The notes under the pieces were generated by a model, which saw only the letters and a program-made list of their open reading frames with translations, was not told the DNA's origin and did not search any database. Both the position numbers and the translations under genes were made by a program. From assembly GCF_900105115.1 (NCBI RefSeq), contig NZ_FNRV01000001.1, positions 4,758,501-4,822,500 of the forward strand: DNA of 64,000 nucleotides, read 5' to 3'. The stretch's first letter is position 1. The number at the start of each line of letters is the position of its first letter. The DNA is from Pseudomonas mohnii. Its GTDB lineage: Bacteria; Pseudomonadota; Gammaproteobacteria; Pseudomonadales; Pseudomonadaceae. Positions 47,222-56,351 of the stretch are shown piece by piece.

Positions 47222-49123
47222 ATGGGTCAGGCAAGTAGTCAGGCTGCGGGCGCCGGGCATTCGACGGCAAAGCCGATCGGCATGCTGGTCGCGGCGGTTG
47301 GGGTGGTATATGGCGATATCGGCACGAGCCCGCTGTACACCCTCAAAGAGGTGTTTACAGGCCACTATGGAGTTCCGGTCAATCATGACGGCGTATTTGG
47401 GATTCTGGCGCTGATTTTTTGGTCGCTGGTCTGGGTTGTTTCGATCAAGTACGTGCTGTTCATTCTGCGGGCAGACAACCAGGGCGAAGGCGGGATCATG
47501 GCGCTGACGGCGCTTGCTCGTCGCGCCTCATCGCCCTATCCGAAGCTGCGATCAGTGCTGGTGATTCTGGGACTGATCGGCGCGGCGCTGTTTTATGGCG
47601 ACAGTATGATCACCCCGGCGATTTCCGTGCTGTCGGCGGTTGAGGGTATGGAATTGGCATTCGAGGGCCTGGATCGCTGGGTGGTGCCCTTGGCACTGCT
47701 CGTGCTCGTGGCGTTGTTTCTGATCCAGAAGCACGGTACAGACCGAATCGGCAAGCTGTTCGGCCCAGTCATGGTGCTGTGGTTCGTGGTGCTGGGTGTG
47801 CTTGGCGCCAACGGTATTGTGCAGCACCCGGAAGTCCTTAGCGCGCTGAACCCGATGTGGGGCGTGCGGTTCTTCATGGTGCATCCGGGCATGGGTGTTG
47901 CCATCCTGGGCGCTGTGGTGCTGGCCTTGACCGGTGCCGAAGCGTTGTACGCTGACATGGGTCACTTCGGCCGCAAGCCGATCGCTCGTGCCTGGTTCGC
48001 CCTGGTGCTGCCGGCGCTGGTGCTCAACTACTTTGGCCAGGGCGCCTTGCTGCTGGAAAACCCGGACGCGGCGCGCAACCCGTTCTACCTGTTGGCGCCG
48101 AGCTGGGCGTTGATCCCGCTGGTGGTGTTGGCGACCCTGGCCACGGTGATTGCTTCGCAAGCAGTGATCTCCGGCGCGTTCTCGTTGACTCGTCAGGCGA
48201 TTCAACTGGGATATATCCCGCGCATGCACATTCAGCACACCTCCAGTGCCGAGCAGGGGCAGATCTACATTGGCGCGGTGAACTGGGCGCTGATGGTTGG
48301 CGTGATCCTGCTGGTGCTTGGCTTTGAATCCTCCGGCGCGTTGGCCTCGGCCTATGGCGTGGCGGTAACCGGAACCATGCTGATCACCAGTATTCTGGTC
48401 TCCGCTGTGATGCTGTTGTTGTGGAAATGGCCACCCGTGCTGGCGGTGCCAATCCTGGTGGGCTTTCTGCTGGTGGACGGTCTGTTTTTTGCCGCCAACG
48501 TGCCAAAAATCATTCAGGGTGGTGCCTTCCCGGTTCTGGCGGGGATCGTGTTGTTTGTCCTGATGACCACCTGGAAGCGCGGCAAAGAGTTGCTGGTGGA
48601 TCGGCTGGACGAGGGCGGCCTGCCGCTGCCGATTTTCATCAGCAGTATCGCCGTACAACCACCGCATCGTGTTCAGGGCACCGCCGTATTCCTCACGGCG
48701 CGGCCAGACGCCGTGCCTCACGCGTTGTTGCACAATCTGTTGCATAACCAGGTGCTGCACGAGCAAGTGGTGCTGCTGACGGTGGTGTATGAGGACATCC
48801 CGCGTGTGCCCTCATCACGACGGTTCGAGGTCGACGCCTATGGTGAGGGTTTCTTCCGCGTGATCCTGCACTTCGGTTTCACTGACGAGCCGGACGTACC
48901 GCAAGCGCTGAAGCTGTGCCATCTGGATGAGCTGGACTTCAGTCCGATGCGCACGACCTACTTCCTCAGTCGTGAGACGGTCATCGCCTCTAAAATCGAA
49001 GGCATGGCCCGCTGGCGTGAGGCGCTGTTCGCCTTTATGTTGAAAAACGCCAACGGCAACCTGCGTTTCTTCAATCTGCCGCTGAACCGGGTGATCGAGC
49101 TGGGTACTCAGGTCGAGATGTAA
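47222..49123 (+). CDS. kup: Potassium transporter Kup
   Basis: K+ uptake permease of the KUP/HAK family. 633 residues; about twelve membrane helices to residue 430 with conserved [16 protein letters not shown] and [17 protein letters not shown], then a soluble C-terminal domain. aggag at 47210-47214 before the ATG. Own terminator downstream. Confidence 0.97.
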   Translation: MGQASSQAAGAGHSTAKPIGMLVAAVGVVYGDIGTSPLYTLKEVFTGHYGVPVNHDGVFGILALIFWSLVWVVSIKYVLFILRADNQGEGGIMALTALARRASSPYPKLRSVLVILGLIGAALFYGDSMITPAISVLSAVEGMELAFEGLDRWVVPLALLVLVALFLIQKHGTDRIGKLFGPVMVLWFVVLGVLGANGIVQHPEVLSALNPMWGVRFFMVHPGMGVAILGAVVLALTGAEALYADMGHFGRKPIARAWFALVLPALVLNYFGQGALLLENPDAARNPFYLLAPSWALIPLVVLATLATVIASQAVISGAFSLTRQAIQLGYIPRMHIQHTSSAEQGQIYIGAVNWALMVGVILLVLGFESSGALASAYGVAVTGTMLITSILVSAVMLLLWKWPPVLAVPILVGFLLVDGLFFAANVPKIIQGGAFPVLAGIVLFVLMTTWKRGKELLVDRLDEGGLPLPIFISSIAVQPPHRVQGTAVFLTARPDAVPHALLHNLLHNQVLHEQVVLLTVVYEDIPRVPSSRRFEVDAYGEGFFRVILHFGFTDEPDVPQALKLCHLDELDFSPMRTTYFLSRETVIASKIEGMARWREALFAFMLKNANGNLRFFNLPLNRVIELGTQVEM

Positions 49124-49132
49124 GCCTGAATC

Positions 49133-49170
49133 AAAAGCCCCCGGTGCCTTGCGGTGTCGGGGGCTTTTTG
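49133..49170 (+). terminator. kup terminator
   Basis: aaaagcccccg pairs with cgggggctttt, and T's follow, 10 bp after the stop. Confidence 0.88.
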
Positions 49171-49307
49171 TTGTCTGGTCATTGATCTGCTCCCCGTGGA
49201 TATCGCCCAAGGGAGAGCGCTTGTTCGCTAACGGACAGTCAGTCAGCGCATCTGCGCAATGTGATGACCTGTTCGCGAGCAAGAGGGCCCTGGTGTCCGC
49301 AGCAACG

Positions 49308-49346
49308 AAAAAGCCCCCGCTACCGTGCAAGTAGCGGGGGCTTTTT
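49308..49346 (-). terminator. Terminator of the mprF-virJ unit
   Basis: aaaaagcccccgctac pairs with gtagcgggggcttttt, a 16-bp perfect stem; acts on the minus strand after the VirJ-like gene. Confidence 0.85.
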
Positions 49347-49362
49347 GTCAGCGCGGCTTAGA

Positions 49363-50652
49363 TCACTCTTCAGCGACCTTGGGCTGACGCTTCTCGATCA
49401 CATCCACCAGGCGCTTGGCCAGGGCCGGGTAGTTCTCGTCGAAGTGGTGGCCGCCAGGCAGTTTGATGGCTTCGCCCACGGCGGTTTTGTCGGTGCAGCC
49501 GCTTTCGTCGACTTCTTCTTCACCGTAGATGCACACCACTTTGGCGGCAGGCAGCTTGGCCATTTCCGGGCCGGTGGCGGCTTCCTTGCCGGCGTTGCCA
49601 AGCCAGCCTTCGACTTCGATCTCGAAGCTGCCGGTGCGGGCGAAGGCCAGCAGGATGATCGCGTCGACGCGCTGCTGTTCGGACTCTGCCAGGCGGTTGT
49701 AGATCGCAGGCAACACATCGGCACCAAACGAGTAGCCGGTGAGGATGAAGCGCTTGGTGCCCCATTTCTGCCGGTAGTGCTGCATCAGCTCGGCAAGGTC
49801 CAGGGCGCTTTGCTCAGGGCTTTTGTGCTGCCAGTAGTAGCGCAGGGTGTCGATGCCGACCACAGGGTAGCCGATCTTCGCCATTTCGCCCGCCACGTCG
49901 CGGTCGAGGTCACGCCAGCCACCATCTCCGGACAGGAACAGGGTCACGGTGTCCTTGGCCTGGCCGGCCGGCACTTCAACCACAGGAATCTGCAGGCCGC
50001 CCGAGGACTTGTCGCCACCGACCAGGATCTTGCGCAGTTCGTTGTTCAGCACTTGCGGCAGGTTGATGTCGTAGTCGCTGATGCTGGTTTCGGCGTTGGG
50101 CTGGTCGCGCACGAAGCCGGCACTGGTGTCATCCGGGTTGTCGTTCCACGCTACCAGCCAATGGCCGTGGGAGGCGCTTTTTGGCAACAGGTGCGTGCAG
50201 CCACCCTTTTCCAGGGCCAGGTCGACCGAGACAGCCTGGGCCTTGTCGTTTTTCTGTTCGGACAACCAGCGCCAGGCGAGTACTGCGCCGGGGCCGATGC
50301 CGCTGACCAGGGTTGCCGGGCCTTTGAGTTCTCTCAAGCCCGACTGCAGGGCGCGGCTTTGCAGCAGGCAGTCCTTGGGCAGGATCACTTGAACAATCTG
50401 CGCTGAGCCGCTGCGGCTCAGGGTCATCAATTGTTTGTCGCTGAGCTTCTGTTCCTCGGTGACCGCCACCAGCACCTGGGCGTGTGGCGTGGTCCCGGGA
50501 GTGACGCGAGTCATCGCCGCGCCATCGGCCGGGGTCAACAGTTCGAGGGTCGGTTCCGGTGCCGGGCGTTTCAGGTACCAGTAGCCACCACCGAGAATCA
50601 GGGCCAGCACCACCAGTGTGCCCAGGACGTACCGCAAGGAGCGTTGAATCAT
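49363..50652 (-). CDS. VirJ/AcvB-like lipase, probable aminoacyl-phosphatidylglycerol hydrolase
   Basis: 429 residues with an N-terminal signal anchor (about 5-27) placing it in the periplasm. C-terminal VirJ alpha/beta hydrolase domain with LFLSGDGGWRDLDRDVAG and nucleophile elbow GYSFGADVLP; His near GGHHFDENY. PA0919 of P. aeruginosa, in the same arrangement, hydrolyses alanyl-phosphatidylglycerol, and Agrobacterium AcvB acts on lysyl-PG. The start overlaps the mprF stop by one base, so the synthase and the hydrolase are made together. Confidence 0.87.
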   Translation of the reverse strand: MIQRSLRYVLGTLVVLALILGGGYWYLKRPAPEPTLELLTPADGAAMTRVTPGTTPHAQVLVAVTEEQKLSDKQLMTLSRSGSAQIVQVILPKDCLLQSRALQSGLRELKGPATLVSGIGPGAVLAWRWLSEQKNDKAQAVSVDLALEKGGCTHLLPKSASHGHWLVAWNDNPDDTSAGFVRDQPNAETSISDYDINLPQVLNNELRKILVGGDKSSGGLQIPVVEVPAGQAKDTVTLFLSGDGGWRDLDRDVAGEMAKIGYPVVGIDTLRYYWQHKSPEQSALDLAELMQHYRQKWGTKRFILTGYSFGADVLPAIYNRLAESEQQRVDAIILLAFARTGSFEIEVEGWLGNAGKEAATGPEMAKLPAAKVVCIYGEEEVDESGCTDKTAVGEAIKLPGGHHFDENYPALAKRLVDVIEKRQPKVAEE

Positions 50653-53294
50653 CAGCGTTTCACCAATCCAGTCAAGCCGCCCGCGATCAGGGCAGCAGTA
50701 TCGGCCAGGGCAACCAGCGGATCGAGTCCGGCGGGCACGGCCATATAACGGGGTTCCCAGTCTGGCTGGAACTTGTCTTTGAAGCGGCGCAAGCCTTGGA
50801 AGTTGTAGAGCTGCTCACCACGGCGGAAAACCATCGAGCCCAGGCGCTGGGTCAAGGGGGCGCCGCGACGGGGTTGTAACCCTGACAATGGCACCATGCC
50901 CAGGCTGAAGCGCGCATATCCATGATTTTTATAATGCTGAATCAGGCCGACCATCATGAATTCCATGGTCAGTTTGGGTGCGTCCGGGTGCGCGCGCATC
51001 AGGTCGAGGCTGGCCAGGTCATGGCTATAGGTCTCGAGCAGGTTGGCGAATGCCACCGGGCGTCCTTCGAAACGAATCACCGCAATGCGGAAATGCTTGA
51101 GGTAGTCATCGCTGAAGCGGCCAAGGGAGAAGCCTTTCTCGCGTACATTCTTGCCGGTCAGCCAGGCATCGGATATCACCTTAAGCTCATCCATCGGCGC
51201 CTGGCCCGGCTCGAAGATCTCCAGCGACAGGCCGTCGCGTGTGCCACGGTTCCAGGTGTAGCGCAGGTCCTTCATCTCTTTGCCTTTGGCTTCGAGATCG
51301 AAGCGATGCAGATCCACACGGGCTTCTTCGCCAAGTTTTATCGCAGTCAGGCCGATGTCCATGTAGTACGGCAGGTTCTCCGCGCGCACTTGATAAAACA
51401 CGGGGCGGGCGTGGTGGATGTCGCACAGGTCACGGAACTGCCAGATCATTTCCGCCCGTTGCTGGCCCGGACCGATCGGGTCATACAGCGCCACCAGGCT
51501 GCGGCCACGGCGGGCGTACATCAGGAACGCCTCGTCGTTGGGGTGAAACAGCAGTGCCTTGTCGCCGGTCAGCGCCAGGCCGCCATCGGGTTGCGCCGAG
51601 GCCATCAGAATCTTGCTGGCGCGCTCCAGTTCATCGGGGGTCGGCAGGTGGATGACCGGGCGCGCAGTGCGCAGCAGCCAGGTCAGGGACACCACGACCA
51701 GCAGCACGGCGGCACCGAGCAACGAGCGCAAGCCGCGGGGTGCGTCGGCGTCGAGGGTGAACTGCCACCAGAGTTGATGGCTGTACGGGACGTCTTGATA
51801 GGCAAACAGCAGCAGCCACATCGAGGCGCCCAGCACGCACAGGCTGGCCACCAGATAGAGTGGTGAGAACGGCACTTCCGTCAGGCGGCTGGGGCGATAG
51901 AACGAACGCCGGAAAACCCCCAGCAAAGCGGCGGTCAGGGTCATCAGGCAGGCTTCTTCCCAGTCGAAGCCCTTGAGCAGCGAAAGCAGGGCGCCCACCA
52001 GCAACAGAATGGTGGTCAGCATCCACGCGGCCGACAGTCGACGACGCAGGCCCTGGGCCAGCAACAGGCAAAGCACGCCGATCAGGCTGGCGCCAAAGTG
52101 AGAGGCATCGACCAGTCGATGGGGAATCAGAAAACCGATGTGTTCCAGTCGGGTGTCGATTTCCGGCGTGGCGCCTGAAAACAACAGCACCACGCCGGAC
52201 AGGAACACCAGCACTGCCAGAATCGGCGCAGCCAGGCCCGATGCCGCCCTTAGGGACTGGCGCGTCTGGAATACGCGCTGACCTTCGTTGATCAGCAACA
52301 ACAGGCAGGCCACCAGCATCGGCAGTACGACGTAGATCAGGCGATACAGCAGCAGCGCGGCGGCCAGTGGCGCGGCACCGAGTTTGTCGGAAAACGCGGC
52401 CAGCAAAATCGCCTCGAATACACCGACACCACCCGGTACGTGGCTGAGTACGCCAGCGGCCAGGGCCAGCAGGTAGACCAGCAGAAAGGCGCCGAAGGGC
52501 GGTGCTTCCGGCAGCAGCAAGTAAAGCACGGTGGCGGCGGCGGCAACGTCCAGGGCTGTGATGATCAATTGCAGGAAGGTCAGGCGACGCCCCGGCAGGC
52601 GCAAGGTGCGACGCCCGACCTTGACCATCAGGTTGTCCGCGTAAGGTTGTTCCGGCAAGCGACGACGGTAGATGCCGATGGCCAGTACCGAAAACAGTAG
52701 TAATACGGCAGTGGCTACGGCACCCAGCAAGATTTCGGATAGACCCAGTGCAGCGGAGGCCGCTGGCAGGTCGCTGAGCGTCGCCAGCGCGGCGAGCGGT
52801 GGCAGGGCGCACCCAAGCGAGAGGCTGGCGAACAAGGTCATGTGGGCGACCTCGGCGGCCCCCAGACCGTGACGTGCATATAACCGGTAGCGAACCGAAC
52901 CGCCTGACAGCATCGAAAGGCCGATGGCATTACCAATGGCGAATGCGGTGAAGCCTCCCAGTGCCAGGGTTCGCGGCGCCAGGTTCACGCCGGCGTAGCG
53001 ACTGGCCGACCATTCGTAACCCAGCAAAATGATGAAACCCACCACGGTAGCGCCCAGAGCGCCCAGCAATGCGGGTTTGGGAACGTCGAGGATCGAGTCG
53101 TGCAGAGCGTCCAGATCGAGCTCGCTCAACAAATGACGGCAGGCAATCAGCGCGATCGCGAACAGCAGCAGGGTCACCGCCAAGCCAATGGGCTGACGGT
53201 ATTTGCTGACCAGATCGAGCAGGCGCAGGCGCTCCGCCTTGATCGGTTGTGTCGCTGTGACGGTGTCTTGTGAATCAGACGAGTTGGCGCGCAT
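50652..53294 (-). CDS. mprF: Aminoacyl-phosphatidylglycerol synthase/flippase MprF
   Basis: Transfers an amino acid from tRNA to phosphatidylglycerol and flips the product, lowering membrane negative charge. 880 residues from ATG 53294 (MRANSSDSQDT), with an agaggtg site; a TTG just before adds one codon. About fourteen membrane helices over residues 35-540, then a soluble GNAT-like synthase domain (DUF2156; LFHPNDEAFLMYARRGRS, RGTRDGLSLEIFEPG). The P. aeruginosa homologue PA0920 uses alanine, so alanyl-PG is the likely product. Confidence 0.92.
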   Translation of the reverse strand: MRANSSDSQDTVTATQPIKAERLRLLDLVSKYRQPIGLAVTLLLFAIALIACRHLLSELDLDALHDSILDVPKPALLGALGATVVGFIILLGYEWSASRYAGVNLAPRTLALGGFTAFAIGNAIGLSMLSGGSVRYRLYARHGLGAAEVAHMTLFASLSLGCALPPLAALATLSDLPAASAALGLSEILLGAVATAVLLLFSVLAIGIYRRRLPEQPYADNLMVKVGRRTLRLPGRRLTFLQLIITALDVAAAATVLYLLLPEAPPFGAFLLVYLLALAAGVLSHVPGGVGVFEAILLAAFSDKLGAAPLAAALLLYRLIYVVLPMLVACLLLLINEGQRVFQTRQSLRAASGLAAPILAVLVFLSGVVLLFSGATPEIDTRLEHIGFLIPHRLVDASHFGASLIGVLCLLLAQGLRRRLSAAWMLTTILLLVGALLSLLKGFDWEEACLMTLTAALLGVFRRSFYRPSRLTEVPFSPLYLVASLCVLGASMWLLLFAYQDVPYSHQLWWQFTLDADAPRGLRSLLGAAVLLVVVSLTWLLRTARPVIHLPTPDELERASKILMASAQPDGGLALTGDKALLFHPNDEAFLMYARRGRSLVALYDPIGPGQQRAEMIWQFRDLCDIHHARPVFYQVRAENLPYYMDIGLTAIKLGEEARVDLHRFDLEAKGKEMKDLRYTWNRGTRDGLSLEIFEPGQAPMDELKVISDAWLTGKNVREKGFSLGRFSDDYLKHFRIAVIRFEGRPVAFANLLETYSHDLASLDLMRAHPDAPKLTMEFMMVGLIQHYKNHGYARFSLGMVPLSGLQPRRGAPLTQRLGSMVFRRGEQLYNFQGLRRFKDKFQPDWEPRYMAVPAGLDPLVALADTAALIAGGLTGLVKR

Positions 53295-53534
53295 CAATCA
53301 CCTCTTGGATTGTGCGCGACAGGATGGGGGTATCCAGCCAAGTTACCAATCCCTGTAGAAAAAAATAATCACAAATATTAACGCCTATCACCGGCTCTCG
53401 GCGACGGCACGTCATCAGTCGTAGAGGGCCAAGTCTGCGATTGAGCATAGTCGGAACTCAGCGCATCGGTGGCCCCGGACGGCTCACTACACAGTGACAG
53501 ATCATTGTTGCGAAAGGGTTTTTTCAACAGATAC
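53295..53534. other. mprF upstream region
   Basis: About 240 bp between the mprF start and the first tRNA terminator. It should contain the mprF promoter; I see an AT-rich stretch (53357-53382) but no boxes I would name. Short frames here have no support. Confidence 0.5.
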
Positions 53535-53566
53535 AAAAAAGGCCACTCTTTCGAGTAGCCTTTTTT
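53535..53566 (-). terminator. Terminator of first tRNA-fMet
   Basis: aaaaaaggc-actc pairs with gagt-gcctttttt with one mismatch; directly downstream of the tRNA on the minus strand. The copy at 53841-53872 is identical. Confidence 0.85.
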
Positions 53567-53572
53567 GATGTT

Positions 53573-53649
<77 letters not shown>

Positions 53650-53662
53650 TCTGTGTGGCGGC

Positions 53663-53690
53663 ATTCTATAGAGATACGCCGGGGTGTCAA
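53663..53690 (-). promoter_or_regulatory. Promoter of tRNA-fMet copy 1
   Basis: On the minus strand: TTGACA (53690-53685), 16-bp spacer, TAGAAT (53668-53663), 13 bp before the mature 5' end. Confidence 0.8.
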
Positions 53691-53840
53691 CCGTTAATCC
53701 TGAACCAAGTCAAATAAACGCAAAAACGCGGCGAACGGTCGCAGGTGAGGCTTAAGTTTCGGAATCAGAACGATTTCTGGATTGCCGTGGCGCTGATGCG
53801 TGCCCTTATGGTGCGCCTTCTGCACAAAACAGGCACGCAC

Positions 53841-53872
53841 AAAAAAGGCCACTCTTTCGAGTAGCCTTTTTT
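53841..53872 (-). terminator. Terminator of second tRNA-fMet
   Basis: Same hairpin and T-run as the copy at 53535-53566, on the minus strand. Confidence 0.85.
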
Positions 53873-53878
53873 GATGTT

Positions 53879-53955
<77 letters not shown>

Positions 53956-53968
53956 TCTGTGGATCGGC

Positions 53969-53996
53969 ATTCTATAGAGATACGTCAGCGTGTCAA
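53969..53996 (-). promoter_or_regulatory. Promoter of tRNA-fMet copy 2
   Basis: On the minus strand: TTGACA (53996-53991), 16-bp spacer, TAGAAT (53974-53969). Confidence 0.8.
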
Positions 53997-54256
53997 TCAT
54001 AAATTTCGATAAAACCTGTTTCTGTTCAATCGCTTAGCTTGCTTTTGACGGTATGTGGCAGGGCTGGAAGGCAGGCGCGGCAAGGCTTTCAGCTCTATTG
54101 GCGTAAGTAATTCGATTGAAAAAATAAATTTGTCGGTGGCTTTCCTACGATTGGAAAAGAACATTCCGACTACTGGTGCTATATACAGGTGTCAGTGAGA
54201 TACTGCCCGTCTGACACGGCATGACGCCGTTTCTTCACCCTGAACACCGCGTTGAT
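53997..54256 (+). other. Upstream region of dinB
   Basis: About 260 bp between the tRNA promoter and dinB, with the LexA-like site near its right end (54173-54188). No gene seen. Confidence 0.6.
54173..54188 (+). promoter_or_regulatory. LexA-like box of dinB
   Basis: CTGG-TGCTATAT-ACAG, one base from CTGT-N8-ACAG, about 70 bp before the dinB start. Suggests SOS control. Confidence 0.75.
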
Positions 54257-55318
54257 ATGACCCAGCGAAAAATCATCCACGTCGATTGTGACTGTTTCTA
54301 CGCCGCCATCGAGATGCGTGACGACCCGCGCCTGGCCGGTAAACCCCTGGCGGTCGGTGGGTCGGCGGATCGGCGTGGAGTGATCGCGACCTGTAATTAC
54401 GAAGCGCGGGCTTACGGTGTGCGCTCGGCGATGTCCTCCGGGCATGCGTTGAAGCTGTGCCCGGACCTGACCATCGTCAGGCCGCGAATGGATGCCTACA
54501 GAGAGGCATCCAAGGAAATTCACACGATTTTTCGCGATTACACCGACATCATCGAGCCGCTTTCCCTGGATGAGGCCTATCTCGATGTGTCGGACAGCGC
54601 GCATTTCGGCGGCAGTGCCACGCGAATTGCCCAGGATATTCGCCGACGAGTGTCCAATCAGTTGCATATCACCGTTTCAGCAGGCGTGGCGCCGAACAAA
54701 TTTTTGGCCAAAATCGCCAGCGACTGGAAAAAACCCAACGGTTTGTTTGTCATCACGCCGGATCAGGTCGAAGACTTTGTCAGCGGCTTGCCGGTGAACA
54801 AGTTGCACGGGGTCGGCAAGGTCACTGCGGATAAGTTGGCCAAACTCGGAATTGCCGATTGTCTGCAATTGCGCGAGTGGGAAAAGTTGGCGCTGGTGCG
54901 GGAATTCGGCAGTTTTGGTGAGCGACTCTGGAGTCTGGCCCGTGGGATTGACGAACGCCTGGTGCATAACGACAGTCGCCGACAGTCGATCAGTGTCGAA
55001 AATACCTACGATGTCGATCTGCCCGATTTGCGGAGTTGCCTGGATAAGTTGCCAGAACTGCTGGAAACCCTGAAAACCCGCATGGAGCGAATCGACAGCA
55101 GCTATCGGCCAGGCAAGCCGTTCGTCAAAGTGAAGTTTCATGACTTTACCCAAACCACACTGGAGCAGGCCGGGGCAGGGCGGGATTTGGGCAGTTATCA
55201 GTTGATGCTGACCCAGGCGTTCAATCGCGGCGGTAAGCCGGTGCGATTGTTGGGTGTGGGAGTGAGGCTGGAGGATTTGCGCGGCGGGTTCGAGCAGATG
55301 GAATTGTTTGAGCGGTAG
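54257..55318 (+). CDS. dinB: DNA polymerase IV
   Basis: Y-family translesion polymerase. 353 residues from ATG 54257 (MTQRKIIHVDCDCFYAAIE); an upstream in-frame ATG at 54221 adds residues not typical of the family. Catalytic acidic residues in HVDCDCFY and SLDEAYLDVS, steric-gate region FYAAIEMRDDP, then thumb and little-finger domains. Confidence 0.95.
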   Translation: MTQRKIIHVDCDCFYAAIEMRDDPRLAGKPLAVGGSADRRGVIATCNYEARAYGVRSAMSSGHALKLCPDLTIVRPRMDAYREASKEIHTIFRDYTDIIEPLSLDEAYLDVSDSAHFGGSATRIAQDIRRRVSNQLHITVSAGVAPNKFLAKIASDWKKPNGLFVITPDQVEDFVSGLPVNKLHGVGKVTADKLAKLGIADCLQLREWEKLALVREFGSFGERLWSLARGIDERLVHNDSRRQSISVENTYDVDLPDLRSCLDKLPELLETLKTRMERIDSSYRPGKPFVKVKFHDFTQTTLEQAGAGRDLGSYQLMLTQAFNRGGKPVRLLGVGVRLEDLRGGFEQMELFER

Positions 55319-55342
55319 TCCCAAGGTGCCTGTCAGACGCCT

Positions 55343-55368
55343 TCGCGGGCGATTCGATTTGCCCGCGA
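55343..55368. repeat. REP-like single hairpin between dinB and the lipoprotein gene
   Basis: tcgcgggc (55343-55350) pairs with gcccgcga (55361-55368) over a 10-base loop. Lone REP-type unit between convergent genes; it may also end transcription. Confidence 0.65.
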
Positions 55369-55380
55369 TGCTCTGAGCGT

Positions 55381-56334
55381 TTAGTTCGGCCCCGGATCTG
55401 CTACCAGTCGTCCGGCATCCTTGGTCAGTGCCTTGAGGAATTCGGTCTGCAGTTCAGGATCGTTACGGGTCAGTTCAATCAGGCTTTGTTCCAGTTCACT
55501 GGCTTCTTCCTCCAGCCCCAGTTCCGACAGGCGTTTGACCCGGTGTACCCATTGGCTCACTTCGTCGTCTTCGAGGTCGTCGTAAATCAGGCCATGAGCT
55601 TCGAGCAATTTGCCGCGCAGCGTGCTGCTGAGCGCCAGGGAAGAATCGCTATGCACATCGCCCTTTGAGTCATCGACGCTGATCTGCAGCTTACCCAGAT
55701 GATTGAGGTCATATTCGGCGAACGGGCTGTCCAGCAGATTCAGGCGCAAGACGCCGTTTTTGTCGGTGGTCAGCTCGAAGGTTTCCTTGCCGGCCTTGAC
55801 CTCGACCGGGCGCTCGCTCCACGGCAGGCTCGAGTATTCCTTACGCTTGTCGCGCTGGACTTCATCGATACCGGCCAGGTTCTGTTGCGCACGACCGTTG
55901 GATTGGACGTTCATGAACGGGTTGAGTCCGGCGAAACCGTAGCTGAGCCAGTCCTTGGTCATGCTGTCGGGAAGATTGCCCAGGGCAAACACGTTAACCA
56001 CGTTCGCGCCCACGCCGCCCACCACCGCCACTGCACCCAGCGGGATCTCGTAGATCTCCCGCCAGGGTTGATAAGGCGTATAGCGATCGTAATGACGGGT
56101 GACTTCGAACTCGGTGACTTCGAAGGTCTTCTGCTCGTGGATCTTTACCCGGCGTTGCGGGAGCTCAAGTACCTTGGGCTCACCGACATCGATCTGCAGG
56201 CTGTGATCGAGCAATTTGCGCTCGACACGTTCCTCGTGCTCGCTGCGTTGTGACATGTGATTGGCACAGCCGCTGACCAGCAGGGTGCCGCACAGGGCGG
56301 CACCACCGAGGCCTAAGGTGTTTCGCTTGAACAT
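55381..56334 (-). CDS. Uncharacterised lipoprotein
   Basis: 317 residues. Lipoprotein signal with lipobox LVSGC (Cys at about 23) and Ala-Asn after it, so probably outer membrane. A charged N-terminal part, a central glycine/valine stretch (GAVAVVGGVGANVVNV) that could touch the membrane, a beta-rich segment and a helical acidic C-terminus. No family I recognise. It lies 17 bp downstream of proS on the same strand, so probably co-transcribed. Confidence 0.75.
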   Translation of the reverse strand: MFKRNTLGLGGAALCGTLLVSGCANHMSQRSEHEERVERKLLDHSLQIDVGEPKVLELPQRRVKIHEQKTFEVTEFEVTRHYDRYTPYQPWREIYEIPLGAVAVVGGVGANVVNVFALGNLPDSMTKDWLSYGFAGLNPFMNVQSNGRAQQNLAGIDEVQRDKRKEYSSLPWSERPVEVKAGKETFELTTDKNGVLRLNLLDSPFAEYDLNHLGKLQISVDDSKGDVHSDSSLALSSTLRGKLLEAHGLIYDDLEDDEVSQWVHRVKRLSELGLEEEASELEQSLIELTRNDPELQTEFLKALTKDAGRLVADPGPN

Positions 56335-56351
56335 GACGTCTCTATCTGGTT

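Noticed and set aside
49261..50406. 381-codon plus-strand frame opposite the VirJ-like gene
   Set aside because: Antisense shadow, runs through a terminator.
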